From NCBI GenBank assembly GCA_021771695.1, contig JAETON010000016.1, positions 1 to 53,682 of the forward strand: 53,682 bases of DNA, given 5' to 3'. Origin of the DNA: Lachnospiraceae bacterium. Its GTDB lineage: Bacteria; Bacillota; Clostridia; Lachnospirales; Lachnospiraceae. A model generated the notes under the pieces. The model was given only the letters and a program-made list of their open reading frames with translations, made no database searches and was not told the origin of the DNA. The position numbers were made by a program, and so were the translations under genes. This document shows, in pieces, positions 42,759 through 51,501 of this stretch; within the stretch, counting starts at the first letter, position 1; every line of letters starts with the position of its first letter.

Positions 42759-44159
42759 TCAATACTTATCCCAAATTCCCAAAGCAATTACTGTCATATC
42801 ATCTTTTCTTTGATACCCTTCGGTTTTTTCGATTTTATCCATTAATTCTTCCGCAAATGCCTGCGGCCTGATTGCATCAATATCTTTCATAAACTGACAT
42901 ATCTTCTCTACACCGTTTTCCTTCATGGAATCAATCACTCCATCACTTACCTGCAAAATTAAATCTTCACTTTCCAGCTTTTTTCGATGAAATGGAAGTT
43001 TTTCTTTTTTTTGGTATCCCACCGGAAGATTTTCCATCTGCAGCACCTCCACTTGTCCTTTCCTTTTCAAAAAGCATGGACATGCCCCGATTTTTAGGAA
43101 CGTCCCAATGCCTGCTGATAAATCCATTTGAAAATAATCCAGCGTAGCATATTGTTCTTTTCCAGGCAGAAATGCAAATAATGTCTGCAGCAGTTTCATT
43201 GCCCTGCTTTCGCTGATTCCAGCTTCCAGAAGCTCTTCCAACGTATCAACCATTTGCTTACTTTCATAGTTTGCCTTTCCTCCAGTTCCCATGCCGTCTG
43301 ATATAACAGAAACAAAACGTTTTTCACCAATATTACCTATGGAAAAACTATCTCCATTTTTGTCTCCGCTTTGATATGCTTTCGATATAACGCCTCCCAG
43401 CACATGAAATCTTGCGGCCAGAGAAAATCCGATCATTTCATATCGGTTTCCAATAATCTTTTTTTGTCCCGGTATTGGCTGCATTTTCTTCTGCACAATT
43501 TCTGATAATAAAACCGCTGCCTGCTTTACTGTCATTTCTCTTCCTATTTTCTTTTTTACAAACAAATAAATCTGCTTCCCTTTTTCATTATTTTCGTAAA
43601 GATAAATTTCTTTTACCGCTAAATGTTTCTGTGCAAACGCTCTTTTTATTTTTTGCTGCAGCTTTTCATTCTCCTTTGACATTTCAAATTGTCCATTGAT
43701 AAAGCCTCCCAGCATTTTCCCCGCTTCTATGTATTGTTCTCCAACTATCTTCCGCATCTGCACAAGTCCTTGTTCCATCGAACGCAAAAATAATTCTCTT
43801 TCATAAATACGGTTGGCTTCCTCTACAAAATCCTGCTCCTTTTTACAAGGATGGCAATCTCTGAAATCATATAAGCTCAATCCGCCTCTCTTTTCCATGA
43901 CCTGTCCTAATCGGTCCTTATCTTCTACCGTAAATTGACAGCTCTTTTTTTCCCGGCATCCAACACATTCTTTTAAAATTGTACTTTCTACAACTTCTCT
44001 TCCCCGTTTCTGTTCAGATGCTCCTGTATCATAATGGTAAAATATGTTCCCGGCAGTCATTAAACACTGCTGCATTTCTTTCATATGATAAGCAATCATA
44101 TCATTTAATTCATGAAATAATCTTGCCTCTTCAACTTCTCTTTTTCTTGTAATTTCCAT
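42759..44159 (-). CDS. spoIIE: SpoIIE-like serine phosphatase without membrane domain
   Basis: 466 aa. Canonical SpoIIE is about 820 aa with ten N-terminal membrane helices; none are present here. The N-terminal part (about 1-250) is helical with Cys-containing CVGCREKKSC and CHPCKKEQDF segments, matching the SpoIIE regulatory region. The C-terminal PP2C domain has FVSVISDGMGTGGKANYES, LILQVSDGVIDS and RKDDMTVIAL. It probably dephosphorylates SpoIIAA to release sigma-F. The ATG at 44159 has AAGGAGG; the longer frame to 44252 lies inside the upstream terminator. The position before tilS-hpt-ftsH supports the name. Confidence 0.85.
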   Translation of the reverse strand: MEITRKREVEEARLFHELNDMIAYHMKEMQQCLMTAGNIFYHYDTGASEQKRGREVVESTILKECVGCREKKSCQFTVEDKDRLGQVMEKRGGLSLYDFRDCHPCKKEQDFVEEANRIYERELFLRSMEQGLVQMRKIVGEQYIEAGKMLGGFINGQFEMSKENEKLQQKIKRAFAQKHLAVKEIYLYENNEKGKQIYLFVKKKIGREMTVKQAAVLLSEIVQKKMQPIPGQKKIIGNRYEMIGFSLAARFHVLGGVISKAYQSGDKNGDSFSIGNIGEKRFVSVISDGMGTGGKANYESKQMVDTLEELLEAGISESRAMKLLQTLFAFLPGKEQYATLDYFQMDLSAGIGTFLKIGACPCFLKRKGQVEVLQMENLPVGYQKKEKLPFHRKKLESEDLILQVSDGVIDSMKENGVEKICQFMKDIDAIRPQAFAEELMDKIEKTEGYQRKDDMTVIALGIWDKY

Positions 44160-44232
44160 ACCATCATTCCTCCTTACATTTATCATAAAAAAAGAACCGA
44201 AAATTTTTTGTCGATATGTGATAAAGGCAGCA

Positions 44233-44272
44233 AAAACCGCCTGCCGATTCATGGTTTCGGCAGACGGTTTTC
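44233..44272 (-). terminator. Terminator of the mannitol-dehydrogenase-family gene
   Basis: On the minus strand ACCGTCTGCCGA pairs with TCGGCAGGCGGT (with wobble pairs), followed by TTTTG. It separates this unit from spoIIE. Confidence 0.88.
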
Positions 44273-44322
44273 TCTATTTTATTGAAAAGAAAAATGAGAA
44301 GCAAATTTAAAATCTATCCCGG

Positions 44323-45477
44323 CTATTTTATCCATCCTTTTTCTTTCAGCATTTCATATTTATTTAAAACAGTTTGTGTAATGATATGATCTTCTGGGAA
44401 ATCAATATATTTGCTGACTGCTTTTGCAATTCCCATCTGTTTTACATCTTCCTGAAGAATGACTGCATTTGGATCATTCGCATTCATATACGCAAATCCT
44501 GCTGCAAGACCAATTGCAATATGATCAAAAGGAACACCATGTTTAAAGTTTACTTCTGCTGCTCCAGTTAAGCGGTCACCTCTGGACACTTTACGAATCG
44601 GGTCAAAAGCCACACGGGAAATCGCATCCGGCAAAGCTCCCTTTGCAGGTGCAAAGTATACAAGATTATGAACTTCTTCCTCAGTTACCGGATATTCTTT
44701 CATAACCCCTTTTGTAATTTCCTCCCGCTCTTTTTCTACAATTTCTGCAATTTCAGGATCCGCTTCAGCTTCAGGAATTGTCTCCCATCCTTTCAGATAT
44801 CCCAAAAATGCATAAGATGCATGTGGACCATTTACCGCAGTTACTTTAATATCTTTTAACATTTCTATTTTATCTGTGACTTCCATCCACTCAACATCAC
44901 TGAAATCATTGTAAACCGGTCCTTGAATCAGCAGAGAATTCACTGCCACAGTATCTACATCAATGGCATAATTGGTTTCTGCATCTGTTGCTCTTCGGAT
45001 AATAGAATCTCTAATTACTACATTTTCATCAAACCATTTTTTTGTTTCTTCAGATAATAATTCTTTGAAATCTTTTTCCACATCAGGAATCATATAATTT
45101 TTATTTGTAATACAAATTAATGTTAATTTCCGGTCTGGGTGAACTTCGCGGAATTTTTCAAAGCATTTTGATAAATAATGTCCTGCTTCTTTAAAATCTT
45201 CCGGATATAATGGCAGTATCATTACATCCGTCTCTAAAAATGCATCCATGCAGGAATATGCTTCATCACAGGTATATGCTTTAAAATTCGTAATCGTGCG
45301 GTTCTGAATTTCTTCTACACGATGCACTTTTACATGAAAGCATCCTGCTTTCTCTAATTCCTCCGCAACTCTTGGATCATTATCCAAAAATGTTATATTC
45401 CATCCGGCATTATCAAATGTCTCTCCAATAAATCCTTTTCCCAATCTTCCTGCACCTACAACGAATACATTTTTCAC
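44323..45477 (-). CDS. Mannitol-1-phosphate dehydrogenase-family oxidoreductase
   Basis: 384 aa NAD-dependent polyol(-phosphate) dehydrogenase. The N-terminal fold shows FVVGAGRLGKGFIGETFDNAGW, and the C-terminal domain has NSLLIQGPVYNDFSDVEWME, VNGPHASYAFLGYLKG and HGVPFDHIAIGLAAGFAYM. MtlD is the nearest well-known relative; substrates of the family vary. The GTG at 45477 has GGAGG 6 nt upstream. It is a separate transcript just after the PTS operon terminator and is a likely partner in that pathway. Confidence 0.8.
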   Translation of the reverse strand: MKNVFVVGAGRLGKGFIGETFDNAGWNITFLDNDPRVAEELEKAGCFHVKVHRVEEIQNRTITNFKAYTCDEAYSCMDAFLETDVMILPLYPEDFKEAGHYLSKCFEKFREVHPDRKLTLICITNKNYMIPDVEKDFKELLSEETKKWFDENVVIRDSIIRRATDAETNYAIDVDTVAVNSLLIQGPVYNDFSDVEWMEVTDKIEMLKDIKVTAVNGPHASYAFLGYLKGWETIPEAEADPEIAEIVEKEREEITKGVMKEYPVTEEEVHNLVYFAPAKGALPDAISRVAFDPIRKVSRGDRLTGAAEVNFKHGVPFDHIAIGLAAGFAYMNANDPNAVILQEDVKQMGIAKAVSKYIDFPEDHIITQTVLNKYEMLKEKGWIK

Positions 45478-45591
45478 TTTCTTCCTCCATTCTATTTGTG
45501 TATTTAAGCTGTTTTTTGCGTTTTTGTTTATAAACACATAATAGTCCACAAAACGTCTCATTTACAACATAAAATTTGGCAGAGAAATTTT

Positions 45592-45628
45592 TGACATATT
45601 TGTCTTAAATTCAAATCATGACATATTT
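45592..45628. promoter_or_regulatory. Repeated TGACATATTT elements upstream of the dehydrogenase gene
   Basis: TGACATATTT occurs at 45592-45601 and 45619-45628, 27 bp apart, in the 295-bp gap. The first is also part of a palindrome, GACA-TATT-TGTC (45593-45604). They are possible sites for the locus activator; no factor is identified. Confidence 0.4.
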
Positions 45629-45655
45629 TGCAGGTACCTTTTTCTAAATATCCGA

Positions 45656-45696
45656 AAAAGGTGAGAGGCGGAGAAAATCTCCGCCCCTCACCTTTG
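45656..45696 (-). terminator. Terminator of the PTS catabolic operon
   Basis: On the minus strand AAAGGTGAGGGGCGGAGA pairs with TCTCCGCCTCTCACCTTT (with wobble), followed by TTCGG. It lies about 80 bp past deoC. Confidence 0.85.
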
Positions 45697-45773
45697 AAAA
45701 TTATATGAGTGTGTTTACAGTTTCATCATATACGAATTTCACGAAAAGTCAATATATAACTTTTCCATTTTGT

Positions 45774-46430
45774 CTATTTATTTTCTGCTTTCGCAATTTT
45801 TACCAGTCTGCTGGTTCCAAGTCTATCTGCTCCAAGCTTAATAAACTGATCCGCATCATCAAAAGAACTGATTCCTCCAGCTGCCTTAATTTTTACCTCC
45901 GGTCCTGCATATTTCTTAAATAATGCAACATCTTCAAAGGCAGCTCCCGCTGTAGAAAATCCTGTAGAAGTTTTCATATAATCTGCCCCGGCTTCTGTTA
46001 CCACCTGACACATTTTCTTCTTCTCTTCTTCTGTTAAAAGACAGGTTTCAATGATAACCTTTAAAATCTTATCCTGACATGCCTTTTTTAATACGGTGAT
46101 TTCTTCTTTTACTTTTTCGTAATTTCCGTCCTTTACATCTCCAAGATTGATTACCATATCAATCTCATCTGCTCCATTTAAAATTGCATCTTTTGTTTCA
46201 TATTCTTTTACTGCAGTGGTGCTGTAACCATTTGGAAAACCAATTACCGTACATACCGCCATTTTATCTCCTACATAATCTTTGGCACGTTTTACATAAG
46301 ATGCTGGAATGCAGACAGATGCTGTATGATAAGTCATTGCATCATCACAAATCTGTTTGATTTCCTCCCATGTGGCAGTTTGCGCCAGCAATGTGTGATC
46401 CACCGTTTTAAATATGTCTTCTCTTGTCAT
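45774..46430 (-). CDS. deoC: Deoxyribose-phosphate aldolase
   Basis: Class I aldolase cleaving 2-deoxyribose-5-phosphate to glyceraldehyde-3-phosphate and acetaldehyde, 218 aa. Visible marks are [39 protein letters not shown] and the Schiff-base Lys regions [10 protein letters not shown] and [13 protein letters not shown], then VKIKAAGGI. The ATG at 46430 has GGAGG upstream; the frame extends to 46523 but without a ribosome site. As last gene of the PTS operon it suggests a deoxy-sugar or acetaldehyde-yielding step. Confidence 0.93.
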   Translation of the reverse strand: MTREDIFKTVDHTLLAQTATWEEIKQICDDAMTYHTASVCIPASYVKRAKDYVGDKMAVCTVIGFPNGYSTTAVKEYETKDAILNGADEIDMVINLGDVKDGNYEKVKEEITVLKKACQDKILKVIIETCLLTEEEKKKMCQVVTEAGADYMKTSTGFSTAGAAFEDVALFKKYAGPEVKIKAAGGISSFDDADQFIKLGADRLGTSRLVKIAKAENK

Positions 46431-46515
46431 AGCCGCCTCCTTTAATTCTTTTTCTTCATTATAACTGATACTTTTTCTCGGTTGAAGTCCATTTATTGTA
46501 TAACTTTGACAATCT

Positions 46516-47433
46516 CTATACAATAAATGTTTCGCCCTTGGATTTTAATGTTTCTTTTACCGTATCCAGAGACGGAATAGAACTCTGGCTTCCGGATTTC
46601 TGCACGGAAATTGCAGATGTCATAGAACTTAGCTTCAAAATATCAATAAGCGGCATATTTCGATATAAGCCATATGCAAATGCCCCGTGGAAAATATCTC
46701 CTGCTCCATTGGTATCTACCGCCTTTACTTTATAAGCTGGTAAATGGCATACTTCTTCGTTTTGTTTATAAAGCAGTCCATTTTCACCCATAGTAATGAC
46801 TGCATATTTCCCATTAATTGCTTCTACTTCTTTAAAAATATCTAAGCACAACTCCCAGTGATTGATATCCAAAGATTTTCCAGTATACTGTCTGGCGAAA
46901 TCTTCGGAACACACCAAATAATCTACTTCTTTTGCAACCTTTAACGTAGTTTCCCGGCAGGTTCCTGCATCTACAACGGAAACTGCCTGTGGATATGCAC
47001 GAATTGCTCCGATACTGACCTCCGGTTCATGCCCGTCACTTAAAATGACGGAAACATCCCGTTTTGGATAAACATATTCCAAATCCTTCATTTCTCCCGG
47101 AAAATTAAACAATGTTCTGGAACCATTAGAACTGTTCGCAAAAATATAACTGTGTGGTGTTGCAATCTCATCATCCGGAATTAAATAATCCAGTCCCACA
47201 TTTACATTTTCTGCAATTTTACGAAGTTTTTGCCCGTACTCATCCTTTCCAAGCCTGCTGAGCAGAAATACATCCGCTCCCCATAGTCCGCAAAGATAAG
47301 AAGCGTTAAATGCCGGACCTCCTCCGCTTTCGTGCTTTTCCAAAATCCGATATTTTTGATTTTCTACAATCGGTTCCGTCAGCGGAATGGTAATGTCATA
47401 AGCAGACTGACCGACACAAAAAATACTTCCCAT
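46516..47433 (-). CDS. PfkB-family carbohydrate kinase
   Basis: Ribokinase-like sugar kinase, 305 aa. The N-terminal [11 protein letters not shown], the glycine-rich [19 protein letters not shown], and the catalytic [19 protein letters not shown] (Asp of GAGD) are present. Substrate unknown; ribose-, deoxyribose- or phosphosugar kinases all belong here. It lies between a P-loop kinase and deoC in the PTS operon, 14 bp after the former. Deoxyribokinase-like activity would match deoC. Confidence 0.88.
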   Translation of the reverse strand: MGSIFCVGQSAYDITIPLTEPIVENQKYRILEKHESGGGPAFNASYLCGLWGADVFLLSRLGKDEYGQKLRKIAENVNVGLDYLIPDDEIATPHSYIFANSSNGSRTLFNFPGEMKDLEYVYPKRDVSVILSDGHEPEVSIGAIRAYPQAVSVVDAGTCRETTLKVAKEVDYLVCSEDFARQYTGKSLDINHWELCLDIFKEVEAINGKYAVITMGENGLLYKQNEEVCHLPAYKVKAVDTNGAGDIFHGAFAYGLYRNMPLIDILKLSSMTSAISVQKSGSQSSIPSLDTVKETLKSKGETFIV

Positions 47434-47447
47434 ATGTACTCTCCTCT

Positions 47448-48056
47448 TTATTCCTGTACCAAATCGTATAACTCCTGAATAATCGCAGGGTAATCTATTT
47501 TCGTATAATCTGTTACATCCAGCTCAATCAAATGTCCAAGCTGGAACGTTCCATATCCACGGTTTTTACAGCGGTCCATAAAAATATCGTAAGTTACCAA
47601 ACAATCTGCCTTGCTGCGGTCTTCTAAAACATCTCCTTTATGGTAACAAGAAACCAAATGGCTCAAATGACGTTTCGGGTCTAAATCTCTGGCTTTAGAT
47701 CTCTGGTATAGTACCTCTAAATCACCAATTAAACGGAAAGTTACTACCTGATATCCATATTTATCCGCAAATGCTGAAATCTTTCCTTTCTGCTTATCAC
47801 TAAATGGGTAATCTGAAATAATAGACTCTCCATTTTTCAGACATTTCTCCATAGTTTCATAATACAGGTCCCAGCTTTTATATTCAACCTTAACCTTTTC
47901 TTCCATGTTATTGAATCCATATTCATCAAATAATGCTTCTTTCATGTCATCCTGAGAAACAACAATAAATTCTGGAAGTCTTTCTAAAATTTTATTGCAA
48001 AGATAACTCTTTCCTGTTGCCGGGTATCCAGCTAACAATACAATTGTCTTTTTCAT
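47448..48056 (-). CDS. P-loop kinase-like ATP-binding protein
   Basis: 202 aa, AAA_33/zeta-like P-loop fold. Walker A is LLAGYPATGKSYLC; a DxD-like VSQDDMKEALF and a lid-type LYQRSKARDLDPKRHLSH follow. It looks like a small-molecule (sugar) kinase rather than a toxin, because it sits inside a sugar operon between an aldolase and a PfkB kinase. Two kinases in one PTS operon is unusual. A hairpin lies in the gap upstream of it. Substrate unknown. Confidence 0.75.
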   Translation of the reverse strand: MKKTIVLLAGYPATGKSYLCNKILERLPEFIVVSQDDMKEALFDEYGFNNMEEKVKVEYKSWDLYYETMEKCLKNGESIISDYPFSDKQKGKISAFADKYGYQVVTFRLIGDLEVLYQRSKARDLDPKRHLSHLVSCYHKGDVLEDRSKADCLVTYDIFMDRCKNRGYGTFQLGHLIELDVTDYTKIDYPAIIQELYDLVQE

Positions 48057-48073
48057 TTTACACCTCCGATAAA

Positions 48074-48104
48074 GGTATAGGCGGGGATTCCTCCCCGCCT
48101 AACC
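48074..48104 (-). other. Intercistronic hairpin between the aldolase and kinase genes
   Basis: A stable hairpin, AGGCGGGGA-GGAA-TCCCCGCCT with flanking GGT/ACC, has no T tract. It may stabilise or process the mRNA or reduce downstream expression. Strand is given as the operon's. Confidence 0.55.
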
Positions 48105-48138
48105 TGAATTGTAATGAGTGAAATTATTTTGAACGCTT

Positions 48139-48984
48139 TTATAATTTGAATAAAGATGCCTTTTCCATAACGATATCTTTCATCTTATCGTTTGCAGGTC
48201 CTAATAGTGTTCTTAAAGATGTCAATGGTGTAACACCTTCCGCTGTAAATGTTTTGCTTACAACTTCAATATAATTTTTATTTAATTCCGTTCCTACATT
48301 GATTTTCTTCATTCCTTCACGTACGCAGCGCTTCATATCTTCATCAGATACTCCTGTACCTCCATGAAGTACCAATCCTACATCTCCAAGCTTTGCTTTT
48401 AATTCTGTTAATAATTCATAGTTGATCTTTGCTTTGGATTTGAACTGTCCATGAGTCGTTCCAATAGATACAGCCAATGCATCAACATTTGTTTCAGATA
48501 CATAGTAAAGTGCATCTTCCGGTTTTGTGTACATAGCTTCATCTTTTGATACAACAACACCTTCTTCAGCTCCGCCGATAGAACCAATTTCACCTTCTAC
48601 AGATACACCGTTTGCATGTGCATAAGCAACAACTTCTTTTGTATTTTTAATATTTTCTTCAATTGGAAGAGCAGAACCATCGTACATAACAGAAGAATAT
48701 CCAAGGTCAATGGCTTTTTTCAATGCTTCAACATCTTTGCAATGGTCCATATGTAATGCAACACTGATGGAGGATTTTTCTGCCAATGCTTTTACCGCCG
48801 CAATTAACGGCTCAAATCCGATATATTCTGCTGTTCCAAGAGAAGTCTGAATAATAATTGGCACATTCAATTCTTCTGCTGCTGAAATCATAGCTGGCAG
48901 CATTTCAAAACAATGTAAGTTAAATGCACCTACAGCTCCTTTACCTTCATTTTCTTTAAATAAGTCAATTAAATTCTTATACAT
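48139..48984 (-). CDS. Class II fructose/tagatose-bisphosphate aldolase-family protein
   Basis: Zinc-dependent ketose-bisphosphate aldolase, 281 aa. Metal and substrate residues lie in ALHMDHCKDVEALKKAI, EGEIGSIGGAEEG, SIGTTHGQFKSK, LVLHGGTGVSD and INVGTELNKNY. The usual LDHG motif is MDHC. It resembles the GatY/KbaY group more than glycolytic Fba. The product of the PTS and a kinase would be its substrate. Ribosome site AAAGGAGAG; it follows the TPR protein gene by 15 bp. Confidence 0.88.
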   Translation of the reverse strand: MYKNLIDLFKENEGKGAVGAFNLHCFEMLPAMISAAEELNVPIIIQTSLGTAEYIGFEPLIAAVKALAEKSSISVALHMDHCKDVEALKKAIDLGYSSVMYDGSALPIEENIKNTKEVVAYAHANGVSVEGEIGSIGGAEEGVVVSKDEAMYTKPEDALYYVSETNVDALAVSIGTTHGQFKSKAKINYELLTELKAKLGDVGLVLHGGTGVSDEDMKRCVREGMKKINVGTELNKNYIEVVSKTFTAEGVTPLTSLRTLLGPANDKMKDIVMEKASLFKL

Positions 48985-48999
48985 GCTATATCTCTCCTT

Positions 49000-49377
49000 T
49001 TATGCATTTCCGCGAATCATGTCTTTTGACATCTGCATCAGACTCTGAACTTTTTCCATATAAAATTTTACCTTTTCATCATCTTTTGCTTCTGCTGCTT
49101 CCTGACGTTTCTTGTTATATAATTTCATTAAATCAGTACTTGCTTTTCCATGCTGCTTGCACAATTCCAAGCTTTCTTCATAATATTTGATTGCCTGATC
49201 TGTTTCTTCAGCTTGTGTATACAAAGAACCAATTTCATTTAAGAGCTTGACACGGTCATCTCCCTCAGATTCTTCCAGCGCATTTACTTTTTCTGCAGCT
49301 TTCGCAATCAGTTCTTCCTTATTTACTACTGGAGCAGCCTCTTCCTGCTTCTTTTCCTTTTTCTTAAAGAAAAACAT
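49000..49377 (-). CDS. Small TPR-like protein in the PTS operon
   Basis: 125 aa with a basic N-terminus (FFFKKKEKKQ) and helical tetratricopeptide-like repeats, for example VKLLNEIGSLYTQAEETDQAIKYYEESLELCKQ. No catalytic motif or signal peptide is visible. It lies between EIIC and the aldolase gene. A scaffold role for the transporter or enzymes is possible but unsupported. Ribosome site GGAGGG. Confidence 0.7.
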   Translation of the reverse strand: MFFFKKKEKKQEEAAPVVNKEELIAKAAEKVNALEESEGDDRVKLLNEIGSLYTQAEETDQAIKYYEESLELCKQHGKASTDLMKLYNKKRQEAAEAKDDEKVKFYMEKVQSLMQMSKDMIRGNA

Positions 49378-49425
49378 TTGTCATCCCTCCAAATATAATC
49401 TATAGTTAAAAAATCTACCGTCACT

Positions 49426-50703
49426 CTAGAAAATTCCTGTGATTGACTTAATAATCATGAAGAAGAACCCTGTAAATACTGTATCTACGTCAGTACATGT
49501 CATATTCTGGAATCCAATCTGTCCTAACATTGGGGAAAGCAGAGCTGGAATAATAATGATAAAAATACCATGTGCAATACATCCAATTGCTGTTCCGCGT
49601 CGTCCTCCAACCTGATTCGCAAAGATACCTGCTGTACCACCTGCGAAGAAGTTACTCATAACACCTGGAAGAATCATAGGCAGTCCCATTAATGGTGTAA
49701 TAAACATACCGATGATAGATCCGATTGTTGTAAAGATAAATCCAAAGATAACTGCATTTGGTGCATATGGGAATAATACCGGGCAGTCTAATGCTGGTTT
49801 TGAATTCGGAACCAGTTTCATAGAAATTCCCTGGAATGCTGGAACTAATTCAGCTAACAACAGACGTACACCAGCCATCAGTACATATAAACCTGTTACA
49901 AACTGTAACGCCTGTAAGAACATAAATATGATGTAGTTTGTATCTCCTGCATATTCTGCACAAGCTGCCGGACCTGCAAAGATTGCTACGATTAAATAAA
50001 ATGGAACCATAACTACCATTACAGAAAGATATGTATCCTGTAAGAATTCTAAGCTCTGCGGCAGTGCAATATCTTCTGTAGATTTTGATTTATCTCCTGT
50101 TAATTTGGAGATTAATGCTGTAAACATATAACCAATTGTACAGAAATGTCCAAGAGCAATGTCATCACTTCCTGTAATCTGTCTCATAACAGGCTGCGCA
50201 AATGCCGGCATTAATGTTGCGAATGCTCCACCAACAATAGAAGCTACAAGAATTAATGGAAGTCCTCTTAATCCTGTGAAGTATGCGAATACTACACAAA
50301 GAGTAGATTCCCATAACAGAGCCTGCCCTGTTAAGAAAATATATTTGAATTTTGTAACTCGTGCTAAAATAATGTTAACAATGAAGATACCTGCCAATAC
50401 AATTGCGATTTCAGAACCAAGTCCAAGATCTGTCATTGCCTGACCATTGATACCTTCAATCGATGCTACCAATCCTTTTAATCCAAACGCTTTATTAAAT
50501 AAATCACCAAAGATTGCCAAAGAGCCTTGGATTACGCTGGAACCTGCTGATAATACCAAGAATCCTAAGATTGTTTTCATAGTTCCGGATATAATTGCTC
50601 CAACTGGTTTTTTCTGCAATGCTAAACCAAGAAGAGCAATCAGACCGATAACTACAGAAGCCTGTGTTAAAATATTTTTAATAATAAAATTTAAAACTTG
50701 CAT
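49426..50703 (-). CDS. PTS EIIC subunit, ascorbate (UlaA/SgaT) family
   Basis: Membrane permease of about 11 helices, 425 aa. Family marks include NILTQASVVIGLIALLGLALQKKPVG, SVIQGSLAIFGDLFNKAFGLKG and FFAGGTAGIFANQVGGRRGTAIG. The family is named from L-ascorbate transport, but members carry other sugars and polyols. No ascorbate-pathway enzyme (UlaD, UlaE, UlaF, UlaG) is in this operon, so ascorbate is unlikely. It works with the EIIB and EIIA encoded upstream. Ribosome site GAGGAG. Confidence 0.92.
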   Translation of the reverse strand: MQVLNFIIKNILTQASVVIGLIALLGLALQKKPVGAIISGTMKTILGFLVLSAGSSVIQGSLAIFGDLFNKAFGLKGLVASIEGINGQAMTDLGLGSEIAIVLAGIFIVNIILARVTKFKYIFLTGQALLWESTLCVVFAYFTGLRGLPLILVASIVGGAFATLMPAFAQPVMRQITGSDDIALGHFCTIGYMFTALISKLTGDKSKSTEDIALPQSLEFLQDTYLSVMVVMVPFYLIVAIFAGPAACAEYAGDTNYIIFMFLQALQFVTGLYVLMAGVRLLLAELVPAFQGISMKLVPNSKPALDCPVLFPYAPNAVIFGFIFTTIGSIIGMFITPLMGLPMILPGVMSNFFAGGTAGIFANQVGGRRGTAIGCIAHGIFIIIIPALLSPMLGQIGFQNMTCTDVDTVFTGFFFMIIKSITGIF

Positions 50704-50729
50704 ATTTTCTCCTCACTTTTTCTGATTAT

Positions 50730-51020
50730 TTATAGTGCCCCAAGTTCTTTTAATACTGGTGTCAGTTTTTCTTTGATTTCTTTTTTGTCTACCAGACGAT
50801 CAAGGAAAACGGTTGGGCAGTCAAGGGTATAACGTTCAAACTGTTTTTCAAAATTCTTTCCTGAAAGAATAATATCAGCTTTTGCGCCTCCTACACTTGA
50901 GATGTCTGTATGATCCAGTTTTGCTTCTACGCCAAGTTCTTTTAACACAGCGTCTACACTCATCTGGCATGCAAAACTGCTTCCAAGCCCTGCACCACAT
51001 ACGGTTAAAATCTGTAACAT
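50730..51020 (-). CDS. PTS EIIB subunit (lactate/galactitol-ascorbate type)
   Basis: 96 aa cytoplasmic phosphotransfer subunit. The phosphocysteine is Cys8 in LTVCGAGLGSSFAC, as usual for the SgaB-like EIIB. It passes phosphate from EIIA to the sugar in the EIIC pore. Genes lie in the order EIIA, EIIB, EIIC, all minus strand, with an AGGAGG ribosome site. Confidence 0.92.
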   Translation of the reverse strand: MLQILTVCGAGLGSSFACQMSVDAVLKELGVEAKLDHTDISSVGGAKADIILSGKNFEKQFERYTLDCPTVFLDRLVDKKEIKEKLTPVLKELGAL

Positions 51021-51046
51021 TGTACTTCCTCCTTTCTTTTTATATT

Positions 51047-51484
51047 TTAGTTAGCTCCAATAACTTCCAGTAACTCTTCGTAAGTCTCTGCTTTCGCTAT
51101 ATCATCAATGAGTCCGCGCTCTACAAACTCAACGATCATCTTGAGAATATCCATGTGGCTTTCGCTGTCTACTGCTGAAAAACAAATCATTACTTTCACC
51201 GGACTGTCATCTCCATCAAACAATACCGGCTCTTTTAATGTAATCAGACTGCATCCAATTCCAATAGCACCCTGTTCCGGTCTTGTATGAGGCATTGCCA
51301 ATCCTTCAGAAATGATAATGTATGGTCCAAGTTCTTTGACTGCAGCAATGATTCCGTCTACATAAGACTGTTTTGCACATCCCTGCTCTACCAGCATTCC
51401 TGCACCAATTCGGATTGCGTCTTCCCAATTTCCAGCTTCCACTTTCAATCTCACATTATCTTTGTTTAAAACTAAACCTTCCAA
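51047..51484 (-). CDS. PTS EIIA subunit (fructose/mannitol EIIA-2 type)
   Basis: 145 aa. The active-site histidine lies in ISEGLAMPHTRPEQGAIGIG. It takes phosphate from HPr and passes it to EIIB. The start is TTG at 51484 with GGAGGAG 4 nt upstream. The regulator gene ends 17 bp upstream, so regulator and transporter are probably on one transcript. Confidence 0.92.
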   Translation of the reverse strand: MEGLVLNKDNVRLKVEAGNWEDAIRIGAGMLVEQGCAKQSYVDGIIAAVKELGPYIIISEGLAMPHTRPEQGAIGIGCSLITLKEPVLFDGDDSPVKVMICFSAVDSESHMDILKMIVEFVERGLIDDIAKAETYEELLEVIGAN

Positions 51485-51501
51485 ATGCTTCTCCTCCTTT
51501 T

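Noticed and set aside
44160-44252. Longer N-terminus for the SpoIIE-like protein
   Set aside because: This extension lies in the upstream terminator hairpin; the AAGGAGG before 44159 marks the real start.
47448-48056. A zeta-type toxin of a toxin-antitoxin system
   Set aside because: It shares the P-loop fold only; no antitoxin partner is adjacent and the gene is inside a sugar operon.
49426-51484. An L-ascorbate utilisation operon
   Set aside because: The EIIC is of the ascorbate family, but none of the ascorbate-phosphate lactonase, decarboxylase or epimerase genes are present.
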